64,000 bases of DNA from Homalodisca vitripennis (Eukaryota > Arthropoda > Insecta > Hemiptera > Cicadellidae): positions 105,151,001-105,215,000 of the forward strand of contig NC_060207.1 in assembly GCF_021130785.1 (NCBI RefSeq), given 5' to 3'. Positions 1 through 13,199 of the stretch are shown one piece after another. How positions within the stretch are numbered: position 1 is the stretch's first letter; every line of letters begins with the position of its first letter. Position numbers and translations under genes: made by a program. The notes under the pieces are model-generated. The model saw only the letters and a list, made by a program, of their open reading frames with translations, did not search any database and was not told where the DNA came from.

Positions 1-1780
1 CTTCGGTTAGAGGAGAAAGTTTTGAAAGGAGGTAATCAGCGCTATCAATATTAAAGAGCTCATTTTGTTTTTCTTCGTGGAAATGGACTATAAGTAATCC
101 TTAAAATACTAAGTGGTTATTTGTATGAAGTAATTGGCTAAAACTTTCGTATTTTGCCAGAAGGTCTTGTCATTTAAAATATCCTTTCACATCATATGAC
201 TTTTTTAGTTTGGATAACTATTAAGAATTAAAACAATATTTTTAATCAACGGACAATAAATTGATAAAAACACTTTAATTCAGTAGCTAATGAATAGGGG
301 CAAATTCTCTTACTTAATTCAACCACATAAATTAAATACACACATAAAAGTAAACATTAAAAGTATTAAACATTTTACTCTGTAGTTTAAATGTATATTA
401 CGAAGTGATTTACAGAATCGCTTTATATTAGTATAGAAATGACACAGAATACAACTCTTTGTTTTTGAGATTGAAGAGGATGATTAGTCACAGCTACCTG
501 TAGAAGTATTTAAAATATAATATTTCTGGACAGGTTGTTTTTATATTCAAGGTAAAATTTTGCTAAGAAAATAATTTTAATTTCTTTAAATTACTATATT
601 TGTTATTACTGTAGGTATTCTTATATGATGTATTAGTGAACGTTGATATAAATGATTTTAAATTATAATAATTTATATTATTTAAAGTTATAATTATTTT
701 AATAGAACATAAATATTTGGCCTATATAGATAAATGTAGAGATGTTAATTTAATGGTGTCATAAAAATTGTGAACAGCACTAAAACACAACATTTACATA
801 AATGTGTACTGTATACTTTTAGAACACTCTACTCCTATATATACAATAATACATATGACCTATAGTTCACCTATTCACTAGACGTAAATTGTTTAATTCT
901 GTCTGGGATCTCAAACTGCATAGTAAACAGTCTTACCCAACACATGTATCTTGTCTTTTTTATTTAAATTATCTTTTTGGAAGTAACTGTATATTATATA
1001 CGTACCATGTAATACAGTATTTTGTGGCGAAAATTATTTACAACACCTACAAGATTTACTTTATAGATAATATTGAACTCCAAAAATAAAATGCTACTGT
1101 GCACTAAAACTCAATAATAATGGCTAACAGACTTCACAGTACTGTGTGACGTGAACAGTTGGTACTCTTGACCACGAACGTATACGATACTGACGACTGT
1201 TAACTGCACAATGATATTGGGCACAATTATGATAGGGCAATAACATTTTACATTATCGGTCACCCACGAGCTTCATCAATCGATAATACTGGACTCCAAC
1301 CTGCACGATTCCATAAGTCTCAACCTAAAAGATTAGTGCATTAATATATACGAAGGGCATACTATTGGGCATAAACATTTCATAACATTATGCACAATAA
1401 TTCTATATGTATACTGTTTGTTAAAATCGTCAAATTAAAGAATAAAAAATACAATTTTTATGGAAAACATCAATGTGCAGTCACAAGATTTCTGTAAAAG
1501 ATTTCTTATTTAATAGTCAAGATATTGTAAAGCAATTAAGTACAATTAAGACAATATGTCTCACTAAAAATGTGTACTTGTTTATATTTTTGTTGCATGA
1601 CCATCTAAAATTAAAATGGTTATTGTACATGATGCTATAATAAAATCCGCTTGTAGAAATTTTACTGGTGTAATTCAAAAAGTCAAAAATAATAAGACAA
1701 AAGTCTGCCAAAAATAATTAATAAATTACTATATTTTTGAATGCGAACTCCATAAAAATTATATGTTGATTACGAAATTA
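1..1780. other. AT-rich DNA without recognisable gene
   Basis: No frame in this stretch resembles a known protein, and the few short open frames are low-complexity products of AT-rich sequence. No tandem repeat, TE terminus or RNA gene was recognised. Confidence 0.5.
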
Positions 1781-1789
1781 CTGTAGTCT

Positions 1790-2165
1790 AAAAGTCATTA
1801 AAATATTAAAGTGCGGGCCACGTTACTCGGCGCCTCGTTTGTGCAGCATAGACATAGTACAATAATTTTTTTGAAATCCACATATTGTATAAAACTAAAC
1901 CATTTGTATTTGTTTTCGTATAATACGATTGTTTTGTTGATTTAGGCATTGTTTACATTTTTGTGTGCTCAAAGCAAGACGATAGTACGAGTATGAAAGT
2001 TAGATTTAACTGTTGACGTTCGGGAATTACCGTCGGGAGTACCGACTCTTGCTCTATCTGTCACACACACTGAGCACCGTGGCCTGAACTGTATATAAGT
2101 TCGATATTATTATTAAGTTATACCAATAAAACACGTATTTCAATTAATTAAATCCATCCATCAAA
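1790..2165 (+). promoter_or_regulatory. Possible solo LTR or promoter-like block
   Basis: The block is less AT-rich than its surroundings. It carries a TATA-like TATATAAG near 2091-2098 and an AATAAA near 2128 about 30 bases later, an order seen in LTR retroelements (TATA, start site, poly(A) signal). No second copy, target-site duplication or internal coding region was found. A chance TATA/AATAAA pairing in AT-rich DNA is a real alternative. Confidence 0.2.
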
Positions 2166-2666
2166 TTCAAAAACTACCGTAAGGATCCTAAAATTCGATC
2201 TTGGATTTGATTAGAGTGAGAATAACCAATTAATTTTCAGTGTAATCCAATAAGGGCACTTGCCACAAATTAATTCAAAATTTATTTCAACATATAAAAA
2301 CAATTATGTAACAAACTGTACATATGGCATCTTTTATGTTAAAGAGCCTCTTGCAAATGTTTAAATTTATCGGATGATTTTATTTTTACTGCAATAATAA
2401 ACTGTGCATAGTTTCAGAATAATTGCAGATTTATAGGTGTTTGTAAAAATGCATTCATCTATTTATTTCTGAGTAAGTGTTGAGAAGTAATCAAACTTAC
2501 TTTGTCTAGAAGAGGTTTTATTAAAATTAACTATTTTTGGCGTTAAGAAGAATAAGATTATTGATAAAAACTGTTAGTGAATATTCTATATTTGTGAGGA
2601 AAATATTTGTATTAGCAATATAAAATGTTTGATATGAAAACTTTATTACTATGTTTTCAAATTCAG

Positions 2667-2743
2667 CTTTCAATTCGCTATACTGGTAGAGCGCTCGTTA
2701 TTGTTCCCGTCAGATTTGCCACTATGAACATGATGTTGAAAAA
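2667..2743 (+). CDS. Candidate internal coding exon, unknown protein
   Basis: A 77-nt segment lies between an acceptor-like TTTTCAAATTCAG and a strong donor-like GTGAGT. It is open throughout in one frame (25 codons plus 2 nt), while another frame ends in a stop. The encoded piece starts LSIRYTGRALVIVP and ends in NMMLKK. Base composition is more even than in the flanks. I do not recognise a family and saw no clear partner exon nearby. This is inferred from edges and openness only; chance splice-like motifs are common in 64 kb. Confidence 0.25.
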
Positions 2744-2749
2744 GTGAGT

Positions 2750-4015
2750 AATGTGAAAATTACTTTTGAAATATTATGACTTAATAGTGTCAGTAAAATG
2801 TATGTAACGGGTGTATTTTGTGATCGACAGACATAAAGTTATAGTATTAAAGTGAGTAATAGTTAACTACAAATTCTGCGTTATAGATTTTTCTTTAGGG
2901 TCAATCACTTACAGACCTGACCAAGAACTTTTGTTTACCAATCACTTTAAGTTGATAATGGGGTTTTTTTAACTATTATTAATATATATTTTAATAATTC
3001 TACTTAATTATTAAAATATATATTGTGTCTAACCTTATATTATTACACCTCTTGCTTTTCAAGTAAGGTTTCTATTAAATCTCATTACACTGTTGTCCAA
3101 TATAAATGTATATGATGATATACATCAACTAAACTTTGTTTCCAACAGTGATGCAGTAAAAGTTCAGTACTCGATTGGACAGGTGACCATTTAGCGAGGT
3201 CGGACAGAACAACGCGGGGTTTGCAACGATCCCCAATATCACAGTGAAAGTTTTATATAACTCTTCATGTGGTCCGTTTTACAGGCAGTCGTTAGATTAA
3301 TATTCCGTTATACTTAAATTTAACTAAAAGAATTATTTCTAAACTTCGCGCATTTGTATTGATATATATCTGCTAGTAATAAATAGAAATATAAAAAATA
3401 AATGACGCAAACTATTCATAAACATTCATATATAAGCAGTTTCTTTTATTAAAGTTTAAATTTATCAATATACTCATACTTATAAATTAAATAAGTTTTT
3501 AGGAAAGCACATCAAAGGTAGATAACGATAGTTGATAGCAGATACCGATTAAGTGTTACACTTAACAGCTACCGCATGCTTTTATCTCATTACATTAGAA
3601 TGTGCTAAACTGAAGATGAAACATGTTATGCATAGCTATTGCATTCCCATATATGTTGTACTATCTTGAATAATCATTCAAGTATAGTTAAATTTTAATC
3701 TTCTCTTTCCACTAACCGCCATACTTTACAAATCTTAAAAATAAGTTTAGACGTATCTTAACGTTTCAAACAAACAAATAACAACACTAGTTAATTGTTT
3801 TGAAATAGTTTTTAGAGAACCCCCTGTATCTGATACGTCACATTTTACTTTGTTACATTAAACAAAGTAAACACATAAATTGTTTCATGTATGGCTTAAA
3901 CTGATTGTTACAGACTAGGAGGCAATACACTTAATAATAATAGTAAAACTGTATTCCATGTTGGCAATTAATAATAATAATGATTAAAGTTCTAAAGTTG
4001 TCTTTATACGTTCAT
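2750..4015. other. AT-rich DNA without recognisable gene
   Basis: Only short chance frames are present. A short G+C-richer patch lies near 3160-3240, but no function can be read from it. Confidence 0.45.
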
Positions 4016-4211
<196 letters not shown>

Positions 4212-4446
4212 TCTTATTCTACACTGTTCTACAATAATAAAAATAAATAATTTAATTTGTTAACCTAATTAATTATTACAATAAACATTACAATTCAACA
4301 AATACTGTTTTTAATTTTTATTATTGTTTCAAATTATGAAAATATACATTAGATGTTTGTACGATATAAAGGTTAATAATAAACATAAAGTTACTTCAAA
4401 CAATGTTTTGTATCGGTATTTTAACCAATAAATCAGATTATCGCAG

Positions 4447-4790
4447 GATCCGATGGAACGTATAAACAGAAAGAATAATTTATGGAACAGACAGACGGTT
4501 GGACTGCCCTGTGAACTTTTTACTCCAAAATCAATGGGCTTCGTTCCAAGGAGAACCTATGTACGAAGTCTCAAGTCGTGTCAAGTCTATCTGACATCTC
4601 TATCAAGTATAGTCACACAGAGCAGCAGAAGAAGACAGGCGGGAGAACTGTCCATTAAACTCAGGAGTATAAATTCAATATCGATCCTCCTTGGATCAAG
4701 AGGAACCAATGTACCAACTTTCTTTGATCTCTCTATCGATAGTTATCGCTAAGAAAGACTGACAGAAAGACAGACGAAGAGATAACGACA
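4447..4790 (+). repeat. Degenerate two-copy tandem repeat, TE-like
   Basis: Two diverged copies of a unit of about 140 bp lie in tandem. Each has TCAAT, then a GGAACC/GAACCTATGTACC-type core, then CTCTATC, and each is bordered by CAGACAGAC-like sequence. The ATG-initiated 99-codon frame at 4453-4752 spans both copies and shows no protein-family signal, so I treat it as repeat sequence rather than a gene. Confidence 0.5.
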
Positions 4791-4799
4791 CGATTTAAA

Positions 4800-6940
4800 T
4801 AAGCCATGTCGGGTCCTTTGTAATAAATGGATATTTTATTAACTGTTACAGTGGGTATAGTTTTAGACTTCTAAATAATTCTTAATTTAATGGTTCAAAA
4901 TTGTGCCTAAACCAGGGGAAGCAGAATTGGTCTGGGCTATAAGGATTGTGGACTTCGCAACATTATATTGGTGTCTAGATCAACTGCCCAAACCAGACAC
5001 CTATTATTACTAACTTTCTATTTTATACCTACCTATAAAGCTTGGAGAGTCATCAAATGCTACACTAAATCAAACCGGCTTTAACAAGGAGCTTTTACCT
5101 TTACTAGTAACCTTGGTGAGTTTTAGAAGGTTAAATATAAACATAAAATATTAATTGAGTTACCATTGTTACAGACAAAGGAAACACACATTTGCTTTTA
5201 GACATCACTGGTGTTTTATTATTAGGTTATTGTTTTTGCAATAAATTTATTGATTTTCGCATAATACAGGGTTTTCTCTTATTTCTTTATAATTTGAGCT
5301 ATATGAACCAGTGTGATAATACAGGTTATCCGAGCAGACATCGATAAAATATCAGTGTTGAATGATCTTATGAAATGTAACTTCTAAAACGTATCCAAAA
5401 TACAATTCTAAGTGATTAATCGAGTACTTTTTGTATTACAGGCTAGAGGAAAATGAAATATACATCTACATTTATTACGTAATAGTATTTTTATATGTAA
5501 TTACTAATATGTCAGTTTCCAGGTTTAAATTTCTATGTGAATGTATATACATTTGTATTTTAAACGTGTTGAATATCTTTGATAGCAAGTTTCAAATTTA
5601 ACTAGATCGTCCAACATTTACCATCAATACATTCTCATCAATTTAAATTGAAGTATAACATAATTGTTTTAATTCCTAAGTAAAATAATGGATTCCTCTT
5701 CTCTACCTAACGTTATAACAAGATTTGCTCTGAGCCAAACATAGACATGGTTTGTCGTGGAATCAGCTATATAGACCGAATTCTAATAATTAAAATAAAG
5801 ATACTTAAATGGACAATAATTTTCCCGCGGTTTTACAGTATGATAGTTTCTAATTTTATTTAAGGTTGAACTCAACTCAATAGTACTGAAAATGCACGCT
5901 GTACTGGATGGTTGCCAACATTTTTGCATCTGATAAACAACCTACAATAAGCATTCTACGAGCTGGGTAGAATAGAAAGAGGATTTACAGTGGTTGTCTT
6001 TCACTGACTTTCAATGACCGCGGGAATCCTTTAGCACAACTTGGAATCATGATTTTGCTGATGTTTTACCAAGAGAGGCGATATCTATTATTATTATTAA
6101 GTCCAATATTACACTTTATTTATGATACAATGAATCATTTTGCGCAAGGTTTTAGATTAATCGTGTTTTACGAAACCTAACTATTTAAATTCAACAAGAT
6201 GGAGTCAAACATAATATGTTTAGGCCACTGCAAGGACTGTTGGAGTCTTCAGTACATGAGGAAATAACCTACGAACTAAAAATGAAGCATACACCACTTT
6301 CGTAGAGGTTCAGCAGTTTTCTGAGCAGTATTGACACATTTGGATACTTGTAGCAATTTGTAAAGCAAGTATTAAAAAAATCAGTGAACGCAGTAGCTAC
6401 AACAAGACCATGAAAGAATTTCTTACCAAACAAGAAGAGGGCAGTCTCCCTTCAGTGTGATTTGTGACTATTACTACTGTAATTACACAGAGAGAGGCCC
6501 AGAGTACTTGTAGGAATATATAAACATGCATCTACATAAAACTTATAGACCAATAAAGACACTGCTTTCGTAAAATTGTATGAAGACTAATCTAAATAAA
6601 CCAGAAGAAAGAAGGTAAATTACGTTCATATTGAACAAAATATCAATATATCTGAACAAATTTATGAAACCATGTAAAGTTAATTATTAAATAGTGAATC
6701 AAAACAACGCACTCCAAGTATAACCTAGAGCAGGAAGTGGGAAAGTACTCAGCTAATAAAAAACTCTCAGCATCTCGCATCGAGGTTGGCACTAGTTTGT
6801 AATTCAAAGCTTAACTGCTGGCAATTTAAACTTTTATTTTAATTTACTGTATTCCAAAGTTAATAAATTAATTTTTATTTAATTAATACAATTATTACAG
6901 TAATTACAGTGCTTTAAATATGATAAAGCAATGTTACGTC
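4800..6940. other. AT-rich DNA without recognisable gene
   Basis: No coding region, array or TE end was recognised. Patches near 5880-6060 and 6200-6420 are slightly less AT-rich but carry stops in all frames. Confidence 0.45.
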
Positions 6941-6944
6941 ATAT

Positions 6945-7251
6945 TCTACACGATTGCGTAGACTTTTGCACCTGTGTAAGCACTTTTGATTCGAGTGAAT
7001 TATATTTCCGACGCCAATGTTAAGTTTGCCTTCTTCCCATGATCGAGAAAATATGTTTAAAGTGTTTATTTATGGTCATTATAAATTACTCATATATATA
7101 TTTTTTATTCCAAAAAAATATTTTGCCTCTTTCCCGATCAAGATTTATTTATTATACTATACAAAGCTTTATTTTTTACAAGTAATTTATGTTTCATAGC
7201 AGTCTTTAAATGTAAATTCAAAGTTAGATACATTGTCTTATATCTGCACTG
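6945..7251 (-). mobile_element. Helitron-like element, fragment (copy D)
   Basis: This matches the 3' part of the neighbouring copies. It has the TTTGCACCTG segment, the motif TCGAGTGAATTATATTTCCG, then a GATCGAGAAAATAT-type stretch, and a second CCCGATCAAG stretch. The same landmarks recur in the same order at 7300-7500 and 8240-8440. The terminal CTAG is not visible here; the fragment runs directly into copy C. Confidence 0.6.
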
Positions 7252-8188
7252 CTAGCAGTTACTCGCTCCTTTGCGCGCAATTGAGTAGGCGTCGCACGTG
7301 TATGAACACTGTCAGTTCGAGTGAATTATATTTCCGACGCCAATGTTAAGTCTGCCTTGTTGCCACGATGAAGAAAATACATCAAAAAATGTATATTTAT
7401 GACCATTGTAATTTACCTCATTCTTAGTATTTTTGTTCTTAAAATTCCCTTGTTGCAGATCAAGAAAATATACAATACAGATCAAAGAAGCCTACTTCTG
7501 TCAAAAGTTACCTAAGATGGTTTTTATATCAGTCTTTAATTAACAGTAAAAGTTTATAACATTGTCTTTTAGATCTAATAATAAAAATGTGCTAATAATG
7601 TAAATTTAAAACTACATTAACAGTACACATTAACACTACCCGTTTGTTTTCTTATAAACTGAAATATATTGTTAATATTTTAGAACATTTTAGAGCTGGA
7701 ATTGGTACATTAGTTCAAAATCACAGTTCAGCGAACTTTCATCTATTATAAAATTAACATATTACATACTAAAAATAACCGTAAAATTCTGACCATCTTA
7801 TTAATGTTTTAGAACATTTTCTAAGAAAGATGAGTACTTACCACATCACTGAAATCTAAAACATCTAGAAAATAATGGTATTTTCTATATAAAATGTACT
7901 CACTACAAATGTAAACAAATTGAAAGTAATAAACAATGTTTACACAAACATTTGATTACATTAGACTTGCTCTTCTAATTTATAATTCACAACTTTAGAG
8001 ACTAAGATGGGATATTTTATTACTTTAAAGACCAGTGGGGCTAGCCTAGAGGGATTTTCGAAATAAGAATAGGTTTATATTCATCCCAGGAACCATAAGA
8101 ATATCAATGTCAAATTTTAGTACATTCAGTTGAACGATTTACGCGTGAGGGCAAAACAAGCAAAGGAATTTTTGCATTTACAATATTA
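7252..8188 (-). mobile_element. Helitron-like non-autonomous element (copy C)
   Basis: Read on the minus strand, the element ends in CTGCTAG, the CTRR-type terminus typical of Helitrons, with a GC-rich stretch (CTCGCTCCTTTGCGCGC on the plus strand) just inside. The other end retains a version of the family's AATATTATAAATGC start, but its leading TCC is lost where copy B begins. There is no coding capacity for a Rep/helicase, so it would depend on an autonomous relative. The Helitron assignment rests on termini and family knowledge, not on a transposase. Confidence 0.55.
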
Positions 8189-9369
8189 CTAGCAGATACC
8201 CGCGGCTTCACACCTTTCAATTTCATAGGTTTTGCACCTGAATGAGTATTTCTGGTTCTAGTAACAGTATTTCTGACGCCAATGAGTTTGGCTTGTTGCC
8301 ACGATCAAGAAAATACGTCAGAAGTTTATAATCATTGCCATTATAATTTACTTCGTTCTTAGTATGTATTGTTCCATATTTAAAATTGTTTCGATTCCCG
8401 ATCAAGGAAGTATATATCACAAATCAGAGAAGCCTACTTCTGTCAAAAAAGAACTTAGATGGGTTTTATATTGTCTTTAAATTTATAGTAACAGATATTT
8501 CAGATCTTAGGACATTTAGAGCTGGAATTGATATATTAGTTCAAAAGAACAGTCCAGCAAAATTTCATCTAGCATAATTCTTGTCAATTGGTCCAAAGGG
8601 GATCTTTAGAGTCAAATTATAACCTTCTGCCGTTTTAGGGCATTTTAAGGTAGAGTAGTACTTACCTAATCGCTAGAAATCTAAAAATATAAAACTGAAA
8701 AATTATAGGTTCTCTTTACACAATTTATTCACTATAAATTAAATGTAACCTGAAAAGCCCCAGGACAATGCTGGATGACCTTCCCTAGGCGCTTCACCCA
8801 TCTAGACTTGCCATCCATCCTCAAACTCTGCCGACTACGTATATCGTTATCATTGTTCATCTACTTTTTATCGACTTGACTCCATTGACTATACTTCAGC
8901 AAACTTACCATTCTCCCCTAGCACTATAGTTTATGTTAAAATACACTGATGCTTCTGTTCTCCAGTAGTTATTGGGAGATTTGTTTCAGAAGCTGCTGTG
9001 AGAGTTTCCAACCCGTCTTCCACGGTTCAGTTCACTTCAGGTCACTCACTATAAATGTAAACAAAGGGAAAATAATAAAAAATGTGTACACGGAACAGCT
9101 TAATGCATATTACAGACTCGTTCAATAAATATTACACAACTTTAGAGACCAAGATTGCATTTTTCACTACTTTTCTATACATATCGTCTTTAAAATGATT
9201 TACAAAACAAGATTGTACAAGGGATTTATGAAATAAGAATAGGCACATATTCATTCCAGAGAATATAAGAATGCCCATGTAAAATTTCAGTACAGTCAGT
9301 TGAATAGTTTACGCGTGAAAGAAATACAAACAAAACAAAAGCACTTTCACATTTATAATATTATTAGGA
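8189..9369 (-). mobile_element. Helitron-like non-autonomous element (copy B)
   Basis: On the minus strand it starts TCCTAATAATATTATAAATG at 9369 and ends CTGCTAG at 8189, flanked by A on the 5' side and T on the 3' side. That is the A|TC...CTAG|T insertion pattern of Helitrons. Just inside the 3' end is a CCGCGG-containing stretch. Its body shares the ordered landmarks of copies A, C and D, plus a TTTCACGCGTAAA segment near the 5' end. It abuts copy C head-to-tail and contains a nested insertion at 8745-9045. Confidence 0.65.
8745..9045. mobile_element. Nested insertion of about 300 bp inside copy B
   Basis: Copies B and C align up to TCACTATAAAT, where B continues into unrelated, more GC-balanced sequence. 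Family sequence resumes at a second TCACTATAAAT (8729-8739 and 9046-9056). The insert's ends resemble each other in inverted orientation: GTAACCTGAA on the left and TTCAGGTCAC on the right. This suggests a small terminal-inverted-repeat element, though the direct repeat does not sit immediately against both termini. It has no coding capacity. Confidence 0.5.
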
Positions 9370-9474
9370 TTAGGATACAATGCAGTAGCTAATACAGATT
9401 GAAAACAGAAAGATGCTATTTGATTGTTACAATAATTTTAAGCACGTAATGCAAATAATATTGAAACGCTGTTA

Positions 9475-9600
9475 TAAAACCTACTTTTATGAACCAAGCT
9501 GTGAATGTTTTCACATAAGGTTACTAAAAACTGGTAGGCTTGATAGATATCATGATTGACATTTTTACTGTAGCTTAAAAGAAAGGGATGGCACACTCTT
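9475..9600. repeat. Dispersed repeat, copy 1 (pairs with 26005-26130)
   Basis: Shared landmarks occur in order in both copies: AAGCTGTGAATGTTTTCA versus AAACTGTGAGTGTTTTCA, a CTGGTAGGCTT/CTGCTGGGCTT segment, and CATTTTnACnGTnGCTTA. The family is unknown. The minus strand is open for about 100 codons here (9438-9740), but only from a GTG, and no family signal is visible. Confidence 0.5.
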
Positions 9601-9699
9601 CTCCTTTTCACTGTTCTCCGGAAGAAGAACAGAAACGATGGAAGTAGATGAGATTTTGACCGAAGAAGCCTCTTTAAGCTAACAATTTTATTATTAAAT

Positions 9700-11508
9700 A
9701 TTAATTGTAATTTATTGATATTAATTTTACACTTACACACCTATATTTTTACAAATTTACTAGAAATATGTTATAGGTTGTAAATAAAACTTGCTACTAA
9801 AATTAATAATTTGCTTGTGGTTGTCAGGTATTTATAATATCAAATAAAACATATTATTTGGACAGTCATTAGTTTGAATTATTTTTACCTCGAGTACGAA
9901 AAATGGAATATAATGCTGCTTTAAACACTGGTTTGTAGCCATTTTCAAATTTAGGCCACTAATATTTTGGTCTTTAATGAGCACCCTCCCTAAACCTTAT
10001 CAATTTGAATTTGGGATGCATAATTTAAGTACAATTTTAATCATGTTTTAAATTAACATGAAACATGATTGAAGAAAGTGTCTATTCTTCTTAATGAAAC
10101 AGAGACACTGATTTGTATACTGCAAGCCCAGCAGTATACATGAATGTGGAGTTCATCTCCATCGATCTCCAAGTATTTCTTGAAACCCTGTTTTTCCATT
10201 TATCTGGGAGTGCACAATGTATATGATCATATTTACGTGGTCAATGCTTTGATACTTATATGGGGCTTTCATTTAGTACTTCTATATGTACTACCCTACT
10301 CTTCTAGTATACTAGCAGCACATTGGTTGTAGGAAGCCTTCAATGAATTGTCACTTACTCTCTATAAAAATGAGTTTGTAGACGAGTGCAGTTAAGGTTG
10401 TAAGTTATATATTACTTAATATCATCACACATAATGGGAATTGTTTAAATTACTTTTCTAAGAAAAGTGTTACTTTTAAAAAGGGAATTCAAGCCTCCAT
10501 TATTTATGATGCACACTATTGGCAGCCCTTCTTTTTTTGAAAAATAATCTCGTAGAAATTAAGAATCACACAAATACTTTGATAATAATACAAATAACAT
10601 GAAACTCATCGCCGATAAATACAGATTTCATTTTTTTTCATGACCTTTTCGTACGGCAACCAATAATAAAATAAAACAACTAGTAAAAACTAATATGAAA
10701 CAATATTTCCATAAATATTTTATTTTTTAGGAAAAACATATTTATAACTTACTTATGTTATGACTTGGGAATGATTTTTCAGAATAAATTCTGCGTAGTA
10801 ATAAATAATAGTATAATAATTAATACTATAAGCAAGATCGATTAGATTACAATTGAGAGAACTGGACTCATATTCAGCGCTAACATTTAATTAACCATCG
10901 GAGATTCCAGATATATCAGGATATCAAGGAAGCAATACTGCACGTTTGAGAAGATGACACCGCATTTCAGGTATCGTAATTAGTTCTGATTAAACTGGCT
11001 TTTAGCATCTGCCTCCGCAAATGTATACTATTAACTTCTCTCTAAATATTCCACAATTCTTATAAAAAATTCATCCATTTTTTACAAAATTTGTAACTTA
11101 CTGAGTTAATGTTAATGTACACACACACATACACTTAGTGCTAGAGAAATAGTTGTTAATCGACTTATTATTGTAGCCTACTTAGTAAATGCAACAAGCA
11201 AATAATAATAATAATATATAATGTCCCCTTTGTTATTAAGACTTTTGTTAACTTTATATATTAATAGATAAATATGGATATTTGATGTATTGCGTAATCT
11301 TACGAATATTATATCCACTTTGTCAGTATTCTAAAACCTTTTGGAGTTGTATACATAATAGAATAATAATGTACTAAAAATCTTTAATTTCAGAAAAAGG
11401 AACATTTGTTTGTTCCACTTAAATTTAACCTTTTCAACATAATTGCAGTGCATTTTGTAGAATCTCTCAATAAGCCCATATATTATTACATTTTATACAA
11501 ACTGAGTG

Positions 11509-11510
<2 letters not shown>
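9700..11510. other. AT-rich DNA without recognisable gene
   Basis: Nothing beyond short chance frames was seen. The 62-codon frame at 10144-10332 has an ATG but no recognisable motif or convincing composition. Confidence 0.45.

Positions 11511-11511
<1 letters not shown>

Positions 11512-11562
<51 letters not shown>
11512..11562. repeat. (TA)n microsatellite
   Basis: About 50 bp of uninterrupted TA dinucleotides. The Tyr-Ile open frame across it is an artefact. Confidence 0.95.
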
Positions 11563-11564
<2 letters not shown>

Positions 11565-12499
11565 TATAATATATATATCCGTGTAATAGGTGTGTTAGTA
11601 TATTACTGCAATAATAAATTAAATAATGCCAACAATGCTAAAATTAAATTCAGGAATTAAACATTACCTATTTACTCCGTTCATTTTAGAGCACTGAAGT
11701 AATCTTAAAAGATTACGTTTAGAAAACATGCTAGTTTTGTAATGTAAAATTGGTTGACTGTAATCATATGCTAATTTTAAACATTACCATTTACTTTGTA
11801 TTGGAACAAAAATTTTAATTACATCATCTGGAATTAAGTAATTTAAAATTAATTCAAATTAAATTTCCAAATTGCTTATGATTGGATTATTTTGTAAAGC
11901 ATGTAATAAACCTGATATAGTATTAACTTCAACGTTAACATATACGCATTTTGAAAAACATATAATTTTTTATCAATTTTTTCTCTCTAAGTGGTTATAT
12001 TGAATAAATAATGTTAAAATACTTGATCGACCGTTACATTTATTTTGCGTGTAATACGAGTACTCGACGAAGATTGAATGCACCATAATCTAACGAATGA
12101 CGATTGGCCATTTAGTAAATTCAAATGGTTGAAAAAAGCATAAGAAAAGAGATGTTTGAATAATTAGTATAATTATCAAACATTGTATAAAAGAAATCCT
12201 TCAAAATATTAGATTCTTGGTGTTCCATTAATAAGACAGCTCCCCTCAAGAATAAGTTTTAAGCGAAGACAAACTCAATACTTGTTCCCGTAAATTCATA
12301 TCTGCAAAGAATACTCAATCAAACATGTAACACAACATACCTAATACACACAATACAATATTGCTCATGACAGGAAATTGAACTTCGATTAAGTAGATTG
12401 GTTATGTAAAATCGTTTACATAATAACATTCTACAAAGCATACAGACTTAATTATACGAACTTTAAATGATATATTATCAGCATTGTTTATAGTATTTA

Positions 12500-13180
12500 C
12501 TTGCCGTTACACGAGGCTTTGCGCGCCTCGCTTTTTTAAAATTAAAGTCCTAAGCTTACTTGGATTATGCAGTTATGATGTAATACGTTGGTGCCCAATA
12601 ATATTTTTCAAACGTAAGTAAGCATACATCAGGCAAGTATTATTTCAGTGTTCATGGCTAACAGGATCTGAACTTAAGGGAAAGAATTTTGCGCGTATAG
12701 GAGCATTTCTGGTTCGAATTAATTATATTACCGAATTTACCTTGTTGTACTGGTCAAGAAAATATTAAAATATATCTCACAAATTCAACTTGACTAAAAA
12801 AACGTTTATTTCCAACCTTTCTAATCTACACCAGATCTAAAATATTTTCAGTACCATAGTTGAGTTGTCTTGTAGTCTCGATAATATAAATTTATATATG
12901 TAGGACCGGAGAGCCTACTTCGATCATAAAGCGTCTACTTCGGGCCATGTATTTCAATTGTGTCGCAATCTAATGTCAAATTTGAATTTTGTTTAACTGT
13001 CCCGATCAAGACAATGTATGTCTCAGAAACCTACTTCGCTCAGAAAGGATCTATTCCTGCTCTTGCAATCTTCTTTCCGTCTAAGATATTTCCAGTGCGA
13101 GATTTTCCCGATAAAGAAAATATACATACATACTTAGGACTAAGAAGTATACTACGGTAAAACAAATAAATACTCTCGGT
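12500..13180 (-). mobile_element. Helitron-like element, degraded (copy E)
   Basis: The left edge shows a decayed 3' terminus with a GC-rich palindrome (CGAGGCTTTGCGCGCCTCG). Inside are the family landmarks: a TTTGCGCGTATAGG segment, CATTTCTGGTTCGAATTAAT, GGTCAAGAAAATAT, and later CCGATCAAG stretches followed by CCTACTTCG. It shares CAGTGTTCATGG with copy F. Both boundaries are approximate and no intact TC end was seen. Confidence 0.5.
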
Positions 13181-13199
13181 ATAAGGGGAAAATCCTTAC

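Noticed and set aside
4453..4752. 99-codon ATG frame
   Set aside because: It spans two diverged copies of a TE-like tandem repeat and shows no family signal.
11406..11660. 84-codon frame with an Ile-Tyr run
   Set aside because: Created by the (TA)n microsatellite.
12508..12535. GC-rich hairpin followed by T run, like a bacterial terminator
   Set aside because: The context is an insect-type genome, and the hairpin fits the decayed 3' end of a Helitron-like copy.
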